Positions 1-11,100 of a stretch of 64,000 nucleotides of DNA are shown one piece after another. The translations under genes were made by a program, and so were the position numbers. The stretch covers positions 1-64,000 of the forward strand of contig NZ_LKTM01000361.1 in NCBI RefSeq assembly GCF_001417955.2, in the 5' to 3' direction. Position 1 is the stretch's first letter; each line of letters opens with the position of its first letter. The notes beneath the pieces were generated by a model. It saw only the letters and a program-made list of their open reading frames with translations, searched no databases and had not been told where the DNA came from. This DNA comes from Mycobacterium gordonae (GTDB lineage: Bacteria > Actinomycetota > Actinomycetes > Mycobacteriales > Mycobacteriaceae).

Positions 1-232
1 ACACCCCCAGCCAACCAGACCCCCCGATCACCAGTCGAAAACAGCTGACCGCCCTACACCCTCAATTGCGAAGAGCCGGTTTTCCGATGACGATGTCATG
101 CGGCAGGTCCAGGCGTGGCAACGAGATTCGCTGTTGCGCGAACTCCGCTCCATCTACCGCCGCGAGCAGGCCACCAATCCGATCAGCCACGAGTGGATCG
201 TCAGCGGCGCACCTGCATTCGAATTCAGTTAG
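1..232 (+). CDS. C-terminal end of an unidentified protein (partial, 5' truncated by window edge)
   Basis: One frame is open from the first bases of the window to a TAG at 230-232, giving about 76 residues with no start. The tail reads like real protein: a charged helical stretch around QAWQRDSLLRELRSIYRRE, ending in GAPAFEFS. The proximal part is Pro/Thr/Lys-rich and looks like a linker. It lies 120 bases upstream of the polyketide synthase on the same strand, so it may belong to that locus. I do not recognise the family. A polyketide-associated transporter or acyltransferase tail is possible, but nothing seen here decides it. Confidence 0.5.
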   Translation, partial: HPQPTRPPDHQSKTADRPTPSIAKSRFSDDDVMRQVQAWQRDSLLRELRSIYRREQATNPISHEWIVSGAPAFEFS

Positions 233-352
233 CCCCGACGAAGATTCACGCATCACGCGGTCGCGCCGCACACTGCCGCTGAATCACCGAACAAGCTCCT
301 GGCAGCGGTTCAGCGGTACTCGCGAACTTCTCGTCAGCGGGAAAGGATGAAC

Positions 353-3300
353 ATGCGCGCCGAGCACGGCATTCGAAAACCCTTGGCGATAGTAGGAATC
401 GGGTGCCGCTTCCCAGGTGGCGCAGACAGCCCGGACGATTTCTGGAACTTGCTGTGCAGCGGAACGGATGCCACGCGCGTCGTCCCGGAGACGCGATGGA
501 ACGCCGCGAAGTATTACGACCCGAACCCGGCGAAGGTCGGCAAAATGGTCACCCGCCGGGGTGGGTTCCTCAGCGAGATCGACAAGTTCGACCCACAGTT
601 CTTCGGCATCTCGCCACGCGAGGCGAACCTGCTCGACCCGCAGCAGCGACTGATGCTGCAGGCCACCTGGGAGGCGCTGGAGGACGGCGGCCTGCCCGCC
701 GACAAGTTGGCGGGTACGGACGTCGGTGTGTTCATCGGCGGCTTCACCCTGGACTACCAGCTGCTGCAGAATCAGGGCCGCACCAGTCGCTACCGTTTCA
801 AGACCCATTCCGCCACCGGGATGATGATGACGATGCTGGCCAACCGGATCTCCTACACCTTCGACTTCCGCGGGCCGAGCATGACGGTGGACACCGCCTG
901 TTCGAGCTCACTCGTCGCGGTACACCTTGCGGCTCAAAGCATCTGGAACGGCGAGTGCGACCTCGCGCTGGCCGGCGGCGTGAACATCATGGTCGGCCCC
1001 AACACGGCTATCGCCGAGTCCAAGAGCGGGTTCCTCAGTCCCGACGGCCGCTGCAAGGCGTTCGACGAGTCCGCTGACGGTTACGCACGCGGAGAAGGCG
1101 GCGCCGTCGTCGTCATCAAACCCCTCGAGCAGGCACTGCGCGACGGCGACGAGATATACGCACAGATCCTCGGCACAGCGGTCTCGCAGGACGGCCACAC
1201 CGACGGCATCACCGTCCCCAGCGAAGAGGCGCAACAGGCGGCGATCACCACCGCGCTGCAGCGCGCTGGGGTCCGTCCCGCCGAGATCGGATACGTGGAG
1301 GCGCACGGCACCGGAACCCCGGTCGGTGACCCGGTCGAGATGCGGGCGCTCGCCAACGCGCTCGCCGCGGACCGTCCGGCGACCGAGCCACTGCTGATCG
1401 GATCGGTCAAGACCAACATCGGCCACCTCGAAGCCGGCGCCGGCGTCGCCGGTCTGATCAAGACGGCGCTGGTGCTCAAATACGGGCACATCCCGGCGAA
1501 CCTGCATCTGAAGAATCCCAGTGGGTCAATCCCGTTGGCAGAGCTGAAGATCGACATCCCCCGCAGCGGCCGTGAGTTTCCCGCGAGCCCGCGGCGGCTG
1601 GCGGGGGTCAACTCCTTCGGCTTCGGCGGCACGAACGCTCACGTCGTGCTGGCGCAACCGCCTGCTCCAAGCGTGGCGCCCGACCAAGCTCAGCACCTAC
1701 CGCTGGCCGTGCTGCCCATCTCGGCGCGCAACGAAGAAGCGTTGCTGGCGACCGCGGACAATCTGGCCCGGCACCTGCGCGCCCATCCCGAGTTGACGCT
1801 GCCGGATCTCGGTTACACCCTCGGCCAACGCCGCTCGCATCTGAACTATCGCCGTGCGCTGGTGGCGAGCAGCGTCGCCGACGCCCGGGACCAACTTCAG
1901 GCGCTGGCCGACGGGGGACAGATCGCCGCGAACCGCACCCAGCCGACCACACCGAAACTGGCTTTCGTCTGCACCGGCATGGGTCCGCAGTGGTGGAAGA
2001 TGTGCCGGGGACTGCTCGACGTCTATCCCGCCTTCACCGAGAGCATCGTGCGCAGCGACCGCGAACTGTCGCGCTACGCGGACTGGTCTTTGCTCGAGGA
2101 ACTTCGCCGCGACGAGGCGAGCTCCCGGATGGCCGAAACCGCGATCGCGCAGCCGGCCAACTTCGCCGTCCAGGTAGCCCTGGCCGCTCAGCTCGCACAG
2201 TGGGGGATCACACCAGACGCGGTGATCGGACACAGCGCCGGCGAAGTGGCGGCGCACCACCTGGCCGGACTGTTGACCTTCGAGCGGGCCATCGAGGTGA
2301 TCTACCACCGCAGTCGTCTCCAACAACGCACCAGCGGACTCGGCCGCATGCTGGCGGTCGGCCTCGGCGCCGACCTGCTGCTGCAGACGCTCGACGACAA
2401 AGCGCGCGATGAGATCGGGCGGCGGGTGTCCATCGCAGCGATCAACAGTCCGTCAGCGGTGACCATCGCCGGCGACAGCGACGTCCTGGACGACATCGCC
2501 GGCCAGCTGGAGGATGCCGAAGTCTTCAACAGGTTCCTCAACGTCAAGGTCCCGTACCACACCCACTACATGGACGCGGTGAAAGACGACCTCTGTAGCG
2601 CCCTGCAGGGGTTGTCCTCGGACCTGGGGACGGTCCCGCTGTACTCGACGGTGACCGGCGAACTGTTGGACAGCTATGCGGCGGGCGCCGCCTACTGGTG
2701 GCAGAACACCCGCGCCACCGTCCTTTTCGAACCGGCGGCCCGCCGCATGCTCGAAGACGGATACACCCACTTCGTCGAGCTGGGTCCGCATCCGGTGCTG
2801 GCGTCGTCGATCATCGAGATCGCCGGCAGCCAGAACACCGACATCGTCGTCATGGCCGCGCAGCGCCGCGACGACGACGATTCGCGCACATTGATGAATT
2901 GCGTTGGCGCGCTGCACTGTCACGGCCACCCCATCGCATGGGATGCGCTGTACCCGCGCGACCGGTCCCGCCTGGTGAAGCTGCCCAACTACCCGTGGCA
3001 GTCCAAGCGCTTCTGGAACGAAACCCAGGAAGCGGTGGAGGATCTGCACTACAACCCGGTTCACCCCCTGCTGGGGCAACCGGTGAGCGCCGTGCACCCC
3101 ACCTGGGAAGTCGAGTTGAGCACCACCATCGCGCCCTTCCTCGCCGACCATCAGGTGCAGGGCAGCACGATTGTGCCGGGCGCGGTGTTCATCGAAATGG
3201 CGCTGGCGGCAGGCAGAGAAACCTACGGATCCACCGACCACCGGGTCGACAACCTGGTGCTCAAACGCGCCCTCATCCTCGACGAGACGTGCGACCCGGT

Positions 3301-5884
3301 GCTCCGGACCACGCTCAACCAGGACACCGGCGCCCTGGAATTCGCCGCGTTCACCGCAACCGCCGACGGCGAGCTGAAGTGGACGATCACCGCGACCGCC
3401 GAACTGAGCACCCGGTCCAGGTCGTCCCGGCCCGACGCCCCCGACACCCACCACGACGGCGAACTCGTCACCACGCTGAGCGGCGACGAATTCTACGACC
3501 GCACCCGTGCCATCGGGTTCGCCTACGGCGAGGCGTTTCAGACCGTCGCCAAGCTCACCTCCGGGGACGGCTGGGCGGCCGCTCAGATCGCCGTTCCAGC
3601 ACCGATCGCCGGCGAACTCGATGACTACCGATTTCACCCGGCGCTCATCGACGGTGCCTTCCAGACATTGTTCGGCGCCGACATCGCCGGACAGGACTCC
3701 GACGAGAGTCCTTACCTTCCCACCCGGATCCGGCACAGCGCCATCTACGGTCCGCCCCGGCAGAACATGACCGCTCACGTACGCGTCGTATCGGCGACCA
3801 GGGAACAGATCGAGAGTGACATCACGATCACCGACGACCTCGGAGAGTTGCTCGCGGTCTTCACCGGCTTCACGGTGGAATCCCTGAGTGCCTCGTCCCG
3901 CATGTCGCCCGAACGGATCGACAAGGGCCTCTACGAAATCGCCTGGGTGGCAAGCGAAGAAGATCATCAGCAGGACGCAGCCGAGGATCGCGCCTGGCTG
4001 GTCCTGGTCGACGATTCCGGCGTCGGCACCGCGGTTGTGGAGGAGTTGCGACGCCGCGGCCAACGTGTCCGGGCAGTCGCACACCGACCCGTCGCCGCGC
4101 TGACGGAAGACGACGAAGGGTATGCCGCCGATCCTCGTCGGCCCGACCAGCTACGCCAGTTGCTCACCACCCATCTGGACCGAGAAGGTGATCTCGCCGG
4201 GGTGATCGACTGCTGGCCGCTGGATATCGCCGAGGAGTCCGAAAAAGACTACGGGATCGGCGTTCTCGCGGTCCTGCACCTCGGCAAGGCCCTGGCGGAG
4301 CACGACTCCGCCCAAACCCGCCTGTACCTGATCACCGCTAACGCGCAACCGGTGCCGGGTACCACAACACTGGCCGTCGACCAGGCCCCGCTCTGGGGGC
4401 TCGGCCGGGTCATCGGGCACCAGGAAGTCGCCAATCACTGGGGCGGGCTGATCGACATCGATGACGCCGACGACCACGATCAGCAGGCCGCCCGGATCTG
4501 CGGGCACGTACTCGGCGAGGCAACCGAGGACCAGATCGCGATACGCGGCGACACCACCTATGTACCGCGGCTTCGGCTGTGCACCGGCCTGACGAAGCCA
4601 TTCCCCACCAAGCTCACCAGCGACGCGACCTACGTCGTCACCGGCGGTGCCGGTGCGCTCGGCCGCACCGTGGCCGGCTATCTCGCCGAACGCGGAGCGC
4701 GACACATCGCGTTGCTGAGCCGAAGCCCAATCCCGCCGCGGGAGCACTGGCCGATGCTGGCCGAGGACAGCGCGCATTACGCGACCATCAGCACCATCCG
4801 CAAGGTGGAACGCCATGGCGCCCAAGTGATCACCGCCAGCGTCGACATCACCGACGCCGACCAGGTGCAGTCCTGGCTGAGTGACCACATCCGGGCCGGG
4901 GGCCGACCGGTCCGCGGCATCATCCACGCCGCCGGATCCGTCGACGACCAGCTCCTGGTGAACATGAGTGAAACCGATTTCACCACCGTGCTGGCTCCGA
5001 AGATCACCGGCACCCGAGTGCTGCACAAGGTATTTCACGATCTGGAGTTTTTCGTCATGTTCGGCTCCGCGGGGTCGGTCATCGCCTCGCCGGGGCAGGG
5101 CAACTACGCCGCCGCGAACGCGTTCCTCGACGCCTTCGCGCACTACCGGCAGGCCCGGGGGCTGCCCGCGCTCACCATCGGGTGGGGTCCCTGGTCGGTA
5201 GGCATGGTCGAAGAGCTCAAGCTGGAAATGGTTTACGCACAGCGGGGAATCGAGCTCATCACACCCGCGGCGGGAGCCCGGATCCTGGATCGCCTGATCA
5301 ATCAGCGCACGCCCAACGTCGTCGCCATCAGCGCCGACTGGAGGCGGGCCCGCAGCATCGGGCTCGGCGGCCAACTGCCGCCGATGTTCTCGGAACTCGG
5401 CACGGCCGAGACCGCGACGGACCCCGGCGATTCAGAATCCTCCGTACTCGAGTTCCTCGCGGCGATTCCGGAAGCCGACCGACTCGACGCGCTGGCCGCC
5501 CAGGTCCGCCAGATCGCCTCGGCGGTATTCGATCTCGCGGTCACCGACATCGGCGCCGACGACACCCTCAACGACATCGGCCTGGACTCGATGATGGCCA
5601 TGGATTTCCGGGTGCGGGTGAACTCCATGTTCGCGATCGACCTGCCGGTGCTCGAACTGCTCAGAGGCGTCAGCGTCAACTCACTGGCCGCTCGCATCCT
5701 CGCCGAGCTGGCGCTACCCGGTGCCGAGGCGGACGTGGTCGACGACCGACCAGCGGAACCAGCCGCAGCCGGGGAAGATGTCGACCATCTTCTCGAACAG
5801 CTTTCCGAGGCCGAGCTGCGCCAGCTGCTGGCCGAGCTCGAAGGCCAACCCACCGGGCAGGAGCCCACCGGGGGACCCGCGTGA
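353..5884 (+). CDS. Type I polyketide synthase, KS-AT-DH-KR-ACP
   Basis: Single-module modular synthase of about 1843 residues. Domains in order: ketosynthase (about 8-425) with catalytic Cys183 in DTACSSS, His318 in EAHGTGT and His358 in KTNIGH; acyltransferase (about 520-830) with Ser628 in GHSAGE; dehydratase (about 900-1170) with His933 and Asp1100; a structural then a catalytic ketoreductase (NADPH loop TGGAGALG near 1431, Tyr1585); ACP with Ser1746 in GLDSM. There is no enoylreductase or thioesterase, so one condensation round should give an alpha,beta-unsaturated acyl-ACP. The C-terminus ends in a short acidic Leu-rich helix resembling a docking segment. ATG at 353 is preferred over 347 because GGGAAAGG lies 6 bases before it. 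The AT motif at the HAFH/YASH position reads YHTH, so extender choice is unclear. It overlaps the exporter gene by 4 bases. Product unknown. Confidence 0.93.
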   Translation: MRAEHGIRKPLAIVGIGCRFPGGADSPDDFWNLLCSGTDATRVVPETRWNAAKYYDPNPAKVGKMVTRRGGFLSEIDKFDPQFFGISPREANLLDPQQRLMLQATWEALEDGGLPADKLAGTDVGVFIGGFTLDYQLLQNQGRTSRYRFKTHSATGMMMTMLANRISYTFDFRGPSMTVDTACSSSLVAVHLAAQSIWNGECDLALAGGVNIMVGPNTAIAESKSGFLSPDGRCKAFDESADGYARGEGGAVVVIKPLEQALRDGDEIYAQILGTAVSQDGHTDGITVPSEEAQQAAITTALQRAGVRPAEIGYVEAHGTGTPVGDPVEMRALANALAADRPATEPLLIGSVKTNIGHLEAGAGVAGLIKTALVLKYGHIPANLHLKNPSGSIPLAELKIDIPRSGREFPASPRRLAGVNSFGFGGTNAHVVLAQPPAPSVAPDQAQHLPLAVLPISARNEEALLATADNLARHLRAHPELTLPDLGYTLGQRRSHLNYRRALVASSVADARDQLQALADGGQIAANRTQPTTPKLAFVCTGMGPQWWKMCRGLLDVYPAFTESIVRSDRELSRYADWSLLEELRRDEASSRMAETAIAQPANFAVQVALAAQLAQWGITPDAVIGHSAGEVAAHHLAGLLTFERAIEVIYHRSRLQQRTSGLGRMLAVGLGADLLLQTLDDKARDEIGRRVSIAAINSPSAVTIAGDSDVLDDIAGQLEDAEVFNRFLNVKVPYHTHYMDAVKDDLCSALQGLSSDLGTVPLYSTVTGELLDSYAAGAAYWWQNTRATVLFEPAARRMLEDGYTHFVELGPHPVLASSIIEIAGSQNTDIVVMAAQRRDDDDSRTLMNCVGALHCHGHPIAWDALYPRDRSRLVKLPNYPWQSKRFWNETQEAVEDLHYNPVHPLLGQPVSAVHPTWEVELSTTIAPFLADHQVQGSTIVPGAVFIEMALAAGRETYGSTDHRVDNLVLKRALILDETCDPVLRTTLNQDTGALEFAAFTATADGELKWTITATAELSTRSRSSRPDAPDTHHDGELVTTLSGDEFYDRTRAIGFAYGEAFQTVAKLTSGDGWAAAQIAVPAPIAGELDDYRFHPALIDGAFQTLFGADIAGQDSDESPYLPTRIRHSAIYGPPRQNMTAHVRVVSATREQIESDITITDDLGELLAVFTGFTVESLSASSRMSPERIDKGLYEIAWVASEEDHQQDAAEDRAWLVLVDDSGVGTAVVEELRRRGQRVRAVAHRPVAALTEDDEGYAADPRRPDQLRQLLTTHLDREGDLAGVIDCWPLDIAEESEKDYGIGVLAVLHLGKALAEHDSAQTRLYLITANAQPVPGTTTLAVDQAPLWGLGRVIGHQEVANHWGGLIDIDDADDHDQQAARICGHVLGEATEDQIAIRGDTTYVPRLRLCTGLTKPFPTKLTSDATYVVTGGAGALGRTVAGYLAERGARHIALLSRSPIPPREHWPMLAEDSAHYATISTIRKVERHGAQVITASVDITDADQVQSWLSDHIRAGGRPVRGIIHAAGSVDDQLLVNMSETDFTTVLAPKITGTRVLHKVFHDLEFFVMFGSAGSVIASPGQGNYAAANAFLDAFAHYRQARGLPALTIGWGPWSVGMVEELKLEMVYAQRGIELITPAAGARILDRLINQRTPNVVAISADWRRARSIGLGGQLPPMFSELGTAETATDPGDSESSVLEFLAAIPEADRLDALAAQVRQIASAVFDLAVTDIGADDTLNDIGLDSMMAMDFRVRVNSMFAIDLPVLELLRGVSVNSLAARILAELALPGAEADVVDDRPAEPAAAGEDVDHLLEQLSEAELRQLLAELEGQPTGQEPTGGPA

Positions 5885-6738
5885 GCGCTGCACCGTGCGA
5901 GCCCGCCTGTGCGGTGCACGTCCGCGGTCTGTCCAAGGCCTACGGGCAGATCCACGCGGTCCGGGACCTGGACCTCGACGTCGGATACGGCGAGATCTTC
6001 GCAATCCTCGGGCCCAACGGCGCGGGCAAGTCGACCACCATCGAGATCCTCGAAGGTCACCGTAAACGCGATTCCGGCAAGGTCCGCGTACTGGGCGAAG
6101 ATCCGGGCAGCGCGGGCAGGTCGTGGCGCGCGAAGATCGGCATCGTGCTGCAGGAGGCCAGCGACTTCGGGATGCTCACCGTGTCCGAGACCATGCAGAT
6201 GTTCGCGAAATGCTATGGGACGGCCCGTGTTCCGCAGGAGGTGCTCGAACTCGTCGGGCTGGGATCGGTGTCGGCTTCAAAGGTGCGGACCCTGTCCGGC
6301 GGGCAGCGCCGCCGGCTCGACGTCGCACTCGGCATCATCGCCATGCCCAAGGTGCTGTTCCTGGACGAACCGACGACCGGATTCGACCCGGAAGCCAGAC
6401 GACAGTTCTGGGATCTCATCAGGCTGTTGGCCGCCGACGGCACGACGATCCTGCTCACCACCCACTACCTCGAGGAAGCCGCCACCCTGGCCGACCGGGT
6501 GGCCGTCATCGCCGACGGCAGAGTGGTCGCGCTCGACTCACCGGCTAAATTGACCGGGTATGTGAACTCCGCTGCAACGGTTCGGTGGATGGAGGGTGAC
6601 CGGGTCCACGTGGAGCAGACAGATCATCCGACGGACTTGATCCGGCAGCGGTCCAGGGATGGGGCGGAATTGACCCAGCTGACCGTTACCCGACCCACGC
6701 TCGAAGACGCCTACCTGCAACTGATCGGCCACGCGTGA
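5881..6738 (+). CDS. ABC exporter ATP-binding subunit (DrrA/daunorubicin-type)
   Basis: 285 residues. GTG start in a GTGA overlap with the PKS stop, preceded by a GGGGGA ribosome site. Walker A GPNGAGKST begins at residue 44, signature LSGGQ at 138-142, and Walker B LFLDEP has Asp162 and Glu163. This is the single-domain ATPase of an ABC-2 exporter, as used for drug, lipid or polyketide export. Translational coupling to the PKS and to the permease that follows suggests it exports the product of this locus. Family is clear; substrate is inferred. Confidence 0.92.
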   Translation: MSAAPCEPACAVHVRGLSKAYGQIHAVRDLDLDVGYGEIFAILGPNGAGKSTTIEILEGHRKRDSGKVRVLGEDPGSAGRSWRAKIGIVLQEASDFGMLTVSETMQMFAKCYGTARVPQEVLELVGLGSVSASKVRTLSGGQRRRLDVALGIIAMPKVLFLDEPTTGFDPEARRQFWDLIRLLAADGTTILLTTHYLEEAATLADRVAVIADGRVVALDSPAKLTGYVNSAATVRWMEGDRVHVEQTDHPTDLIRQRSRDGAELTQLTVTRPTLEDAYLQLIGHA

Positions 6739-7595
6739 TGGCCATCGACCACACGAGAAGTACCCGGCCGACGAAACACCGCGCGGCTGGCCCGGATTCA
6801 ACGCTCCCGTCTCCGCTGCGCATCGGGCTGTCGCGGGTCATCCCTGAATTGAAGATGTTCTACCGGCGGCCCGAGCAGGTGGCGCTGACGTTTTCGATGC
6901 CGGCGGTCATCTGCATCCTGCTGGGTTCGATCTTCTCCGCAAAACTGCCCGACAGCGATACCAGCACCGGCGCGGTGATCGCGGCGAGCATGCTCGCCTA
7001 CGGCATCCTCTCGACATCGTTCATCAACCTCGGTATCAGCATCGCCGCCGATCGTGACACCGGCGCCTTGCGGCGACTGCGGGGGACGCCCACGACCGCG
7101 TCCTCGTACTTCATCGGGAAAATTCTGCTGGTCGCCATCGCCAGCCTCGCCGAGGCGGTGGTGCTGCTGTCGGTGGGAGTCTTGATCTTCAAACTGCGGC
7201 TACCCACATCGGTATTCGGGTGGTTCACGCTGACCTGGGTGTTTGTCCTGGGCATCGTCAGTTGCTCGTTGCTGGGCATCTTCATCAGCAACTTTGCCAG
7301 CAATGCGGTTTCGGCGGCCGTGCTCACCAATGGCCCGGCGGTGGGTTTGCAATTCCTTTCCGGAACCTATGTTCCGTTGATGGTGTTGCCGGCATGGATG
7401 TTGACCATCGGCTCCGTCTTCCCGGTGAAATGGATGGCTCAGGGATTCCGATCGGTGCTGTTGCCGCCGAATATGGTGATCTTCGAACCGGCCGGCAGCT
7501 GGGAGCACTGGCACACATTCTTCGTCCTGACGGCGTGGAGCATCGGCGGGCTGATCGCCTGTCTGGCCGTTTTCCGGTGGTCCGACAAGACCTGA
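6738..7595 (+). CDS. ABC-2 type exporter permease
   Basis: 285 residues, starting at the ATG inside TGATG so it is coupled to the ATPase; a GTG three bases upstream is an alternative. About six hydrophobic segments can be read, including VALTFSMPAVICILLGSIF, a run around AASMLAYGILSTSFINLGI, and ILLVAIASLAEAVVLLSVGV. The central cytoplasmic loop DRDTGALRRLRGTPTT is typical of DrrB-like ABC-2 permeases. It completes a minimal two-gene exporter immediately after the PKS. Substrate unknown, presumably the polyketide/peptide made here. Confidence 0.9.
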   Translation: MAIDHTRSTRPTKHRAAGPDSTLPSPLRIGLSRVIPELKMFYRRPEQVALTFSMPAVICILLGSIFSAKLPDSDTSTGAVIAASMLAYGILSTSFINLGISIAADRDTGALRRLRGTPTTASSYFIGKILLVAIASLAEAVVLLSVGVLIFKLRLPTSVFGWFTLTWVFVLGIVSCSLLGIFISNFASNAVSAAVLTNGPAVGLQFLSGTYVPLMVLPAWMLTIGSVFPVKWMAQGFRSVLLPPNMVIFEPAGSWEHWHTFFVLTAWSIGGLIACLAVFRWSDKT

Positions 7596-7657
7596 GGCGA
7601 CAGTCGGTGCTGCGCCGGCTGCACTCACGAAAGAGCATTTCGGCCCCCTAAACGAGG

Positions 7658-7688
7658 TTGACATCTGCGTTCCGCGGCGTCATAAACT
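7658..7688 (+). promoter_or_regulatory. Candidate sigma-A-type promoter for the small secreted protein
   Basis: A perfect TTGACA (7658-7663) is followed 17 bases later by CATAAA (7681-7686), with the overlapping TAAACT at 19 bases spacing also possible. It lies in the 161-base gap after the permease and would give a leader of about 60 bases before the ATG at 7757. Strong by eye; transcription start not shown. Confidence 0.55.
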
Positions 7689-7756
7689 AACGAACCGCGC
7701 GTCGTAAACGATGGAATAGACGGAATTGCTGTGCCGATTCACTCGAGGGAGTCGAA

Positions 7757-8098
7757 ATGACATTCAAGCTTGTTCGCTGCGGCGCCGCGATATTGGGTTG
7801 TGCTGCGGCACTTGCCTTTCCTACGGCGGTTGCCAGCGCTGACCCACCCGACCCGCACCAGCCCGACATGACAAAAGGCTTCTGTCCCGGCGGGCGGTGG
7901 GGTTGGGGCAACTTGGCGGTATGCGACGGCGACAGGTACCCGGACGGGTCGTACTGGCATCAGTGGATGAAGACCTGGATGGTCGGTCCGCAGTTCTACT
8001 ACGACTGCGTCAGTGGCGACGAGCCGATGCCCGGTCCGCCGCCGCCCGGTGGCTGCGGCGGCGCGATTCCGCCCGAGGGAGCCGCGCCGCCGAACTGA
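7757..8098 (+). CDS. Small secreted cysteine-containing protein of unknown function
   Basis: 113 residues. A Sec signal peptide (basic N-terminus, hydrophobic core AAILGCAAALAFPTAV) ends at an Ala-Ser-Ala type cleavage site just before DPPDP. The mature part is about 85 residues, with four Cys (FCPGG, AVCDG, YDCVS, GGCGG), many Trp/Gly/Tyr and a Pro-rich tail. GAGGGAG supports the start. Small exported proteins of this kind are common and mostly uncharacterised in mycobacteria. It has its own promoter and sits between the exporter and the opposing NRPS gene, 10 bases from the NRPS stop. A role in the polyketide/peptide locus is not shown. Confidence 0.75.
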   Translation: MTFKLVRCGAAILGCAAALAFPTAVASADPPDPHQPDMTKGFCPGGRWGWGNLAVCDGDRYPDGSYWHQWMKTWMVGPQFYYDCVSGDEPMPGPPPPGGCGGAIPPEGAAPPN

Positions 8099-8108
8099 CC
8101 GCCTGCGC

Positions 8109-11100
8109 TCACGGCAGCCGGTCGAGTTCGGCGATTGACGGCAGCGGCCGCCGCGGGTCGTCGGTCACCAGCGTCAACAGCTTTTGCAAGCGCCCGACGA
8201 TGGTTTCTACGGCGTCGGGTGTGAACACCGAGGTCCGATATTCAACGACGCCGCTGATTCCGGCGGCTTCACCGGTATCCGTGAAGTGTTCCGCCAGCGA
8301 CAACAGGAAGTTCATCCGCGCGGTCCCGGTGTGCACCGGGATCGGCGTGATATCGAGATCGCCGAGCGTCAACTCGGCGGGCTTGTTGTTCTGCCACGCC
8401 AGCATGACCTGTGTCAACGGCCCCGGCGGGAACGAACGGGCGGCGTTGATCCGGTCGACGAGAATCCCGTAAGGCATGTCCTGGTGATCGAATGCCTGCA
8501 GGCTGCGCGTCCGCACCTGTTCCAGCGCATCCGCGAAGTCCGGGTCGTCGGTCAACTCGATGCGCAGCAACACGGTGTTGACGAAGATGCCGACCAGGTC
8601 GTCCAGCATCGGGTGGCGGCGCCCGGCGACCGCGATGCCCACCACAACGTCGTCGCTCGCGGACAGTCGAGAGAGCAGCACGGTCAAGCCCGCTTGAACG
8701 ACCATGAAGCTGGTGGCATGGTGCTCACGCGCCAGCTCGTTGATCTGGCGATGCAGCGCCGTGGGCCATTGCACGGCCGCCGTATCGCCCTGGTTGCCGT
8801 ACGAAGTGGACCCGGCTTCAACAAGAGAAAACCGGGAAGGCGCGGGCATGTTCGCGAGAGTTCGCTCCCAGTAACGGAGTTCGGCGTCGATCATGCTGTC
8901 GGCATCCGCCGGGTCGCCCAGGTATGCGCGTTGCCACAGCGCGTAGTCGATGTACTGGATCGGCAGCGGCGCCCAGACCGGGGCCTGCCCGGCGCTTCGA
9001 CTGCGGTAGGCCGCGCTGAGGTCGGCGGCCAACGGGGCCAGTGACCAGCCGTCAACCGCGATGTGGTGCAGCACAAGAGCCAGTACGTGCTCGTCGTCGG
9101 CCCGGCGGTAAAGCCGGGCCGACACGGGGAGCTCGGCAGCGACGTCGAAATTGCGGCGGGCTTGGGAGGCAACGGCTTCGCGGATCTTCTCCGGCGTCCA
9201 TCCGGTGGCATCGATGACCTCGCAGCGCAATTCGGCCTCGCCGGCCGGCAGGACCACCTGGTGCGGTACACCGTCGACGGCGGGGTAGATGGTGCGCAAC
9301 GGCTCGTGGCGATGCACCAGGTCGGCCAAAGCCAGTGCCAGCGCCTGCGTGTCGAGCTGCCCCCGCAACTCGAACACCCACGGGATGTTGAACACCGCCG
9401 ACGGCCCCTGCACTTGGATGACACTCCACATGCGTTGTTGGGCAAGGGATAAGGGGACGGTCTCGGGGCGCTCGACCTGTGCAAGCGCTATGGACGGAGC
9501 GGTGCCGGTGTGGATGTGCGGCGCCAGCTCAGCGACGGTCGGGGCGTCGAACAACACCCGCACCGACAGGTCCGCGGCCAGGGCGGTGTTGACCGCCGCG
9601 ACGACGCGCATCGCCAGCAGCGAATCGCCGCCCAGGTCGAAGAACGACTGGTCCGTGCCGACGCGCTGCAGGCCGAGGACGCGGGCGAAGATTCCGGCCA
9701 CGATTTCCTCCACCGGTGTGGCCGGGGGCCGATACCCGATGGTGGTGTAGTCGGGCACGGGCAGTGCCGCGACATCGAGTTTGCCGTTGACGGTCAGCGG
9801 CAACCGGGGCAGCGCCACCACGGCCGACGGCAGCATGTAGTCGGGCAGGCGGTCCCGGAGCCCGGCGCGGACCGCGTCGGGGTCGGCCTCGCCGGTGATA
9901 TATGCCACCAGGCGTTTGACGCCGGGACTGTCTTCCCGGGCGATGACGACCGCGTGCTCCACCCCCGTCGACCGGACCAGCGCCGCGGTGATCTCGACCG
10001 GCTCGATGCGGTAGCCGCGAATCTTCACCTGGTCATCGCAGCGGCCCTGGTACTGCAGCTGCCCGTCGGGTCCCCAGCAGGCCAGGTCGCCGGTGCGGTA
10101 CATACGACCTCCCGACGCTGCGGCCCCGGTGAACGGGCACGCCACAAAGCGCGCCGCCGTCAATCCCGGCCGGCGCCAATACCCGACGCCCACTTGGCTT
10201 CCCGCGATGTACAGTTCTCCGACGACGCCCACCGGCACCTGCCGCAACCACCGGTCCAACACGAACAGTGCCGTCGACGGCAACGGTCGTCCGATGGGCG
10301 CCACTCCGGAACCGGCGGTCAATGGTGCGCTGATGGACACGCAGACGGTGGATTCGGTTGGGCCGTAGGCGTTCACCATCACCCGACCGGGGGCCCAGCG
10401 GTCCACCACCTCCGCGGTGCAGGCTTCACCGCCGACAACCAGTGCCGTGCCGGTCAAGGTCGGCAACGCCGCAACCGCCGATGGCGTCTGGGTCAGGACT
10501 GTCACGTGTTCTGCCACCAGCAGCGCGTGAAAGTCGTTGGGGGAGCGGGTGACATCCTCGCTCACCACCACCAGTCGCCCACCGTGCAGCAGCGTGCTCC
10601 AGATTTCCCACACCGAGAAATCGAACGCGTAGGAATGGCACTGGGTCACCGCAGATTCCGCCCGGTCATTGAGCGGGGTCTGCGCCATCGCGAGTTGCGC
10701 GATGTTGAGATGCGTGATCGCCACACCTTTGGGCGTCCCAGTTGTGCCGGAAGTGTAGAGCAGATAAGCGATGTCGCCGGCACCCGGCGCCGGCGGCGCG
10801 GTATCGGGCTGCGCGGCGATAGCCGGATCGTCGACGTCGATGACCGGCACGTCGTAGCGATCCACCAGGTCGCCCAGCTCGGCGGTGGTCAGCACGGCCG
10901 CCGGCCGGGTGTCCGCCAAGAGGAGGGTGACGCGGGCCTGCGGGTGCTCCGGGTCCACGGGCAGGTAGGCAGCTCCCGCTTTGAGGACTGCGAGGATCGC
11001 GACGATGGCCCGGCGGCCGCGGGGCAGCAGCAACGCCACGACATCGCCGGGCCCGATACCGCGTCCGGCCAGTAGCGACGCCAGCCGGTTGCTCGCGGCG

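Noticed and set aside
2453..4084. Long minus-strand frame opposite the PKS
   Set aside because: No motif or ribosome site; the opposite strand encodes continuous AT and DH domains.
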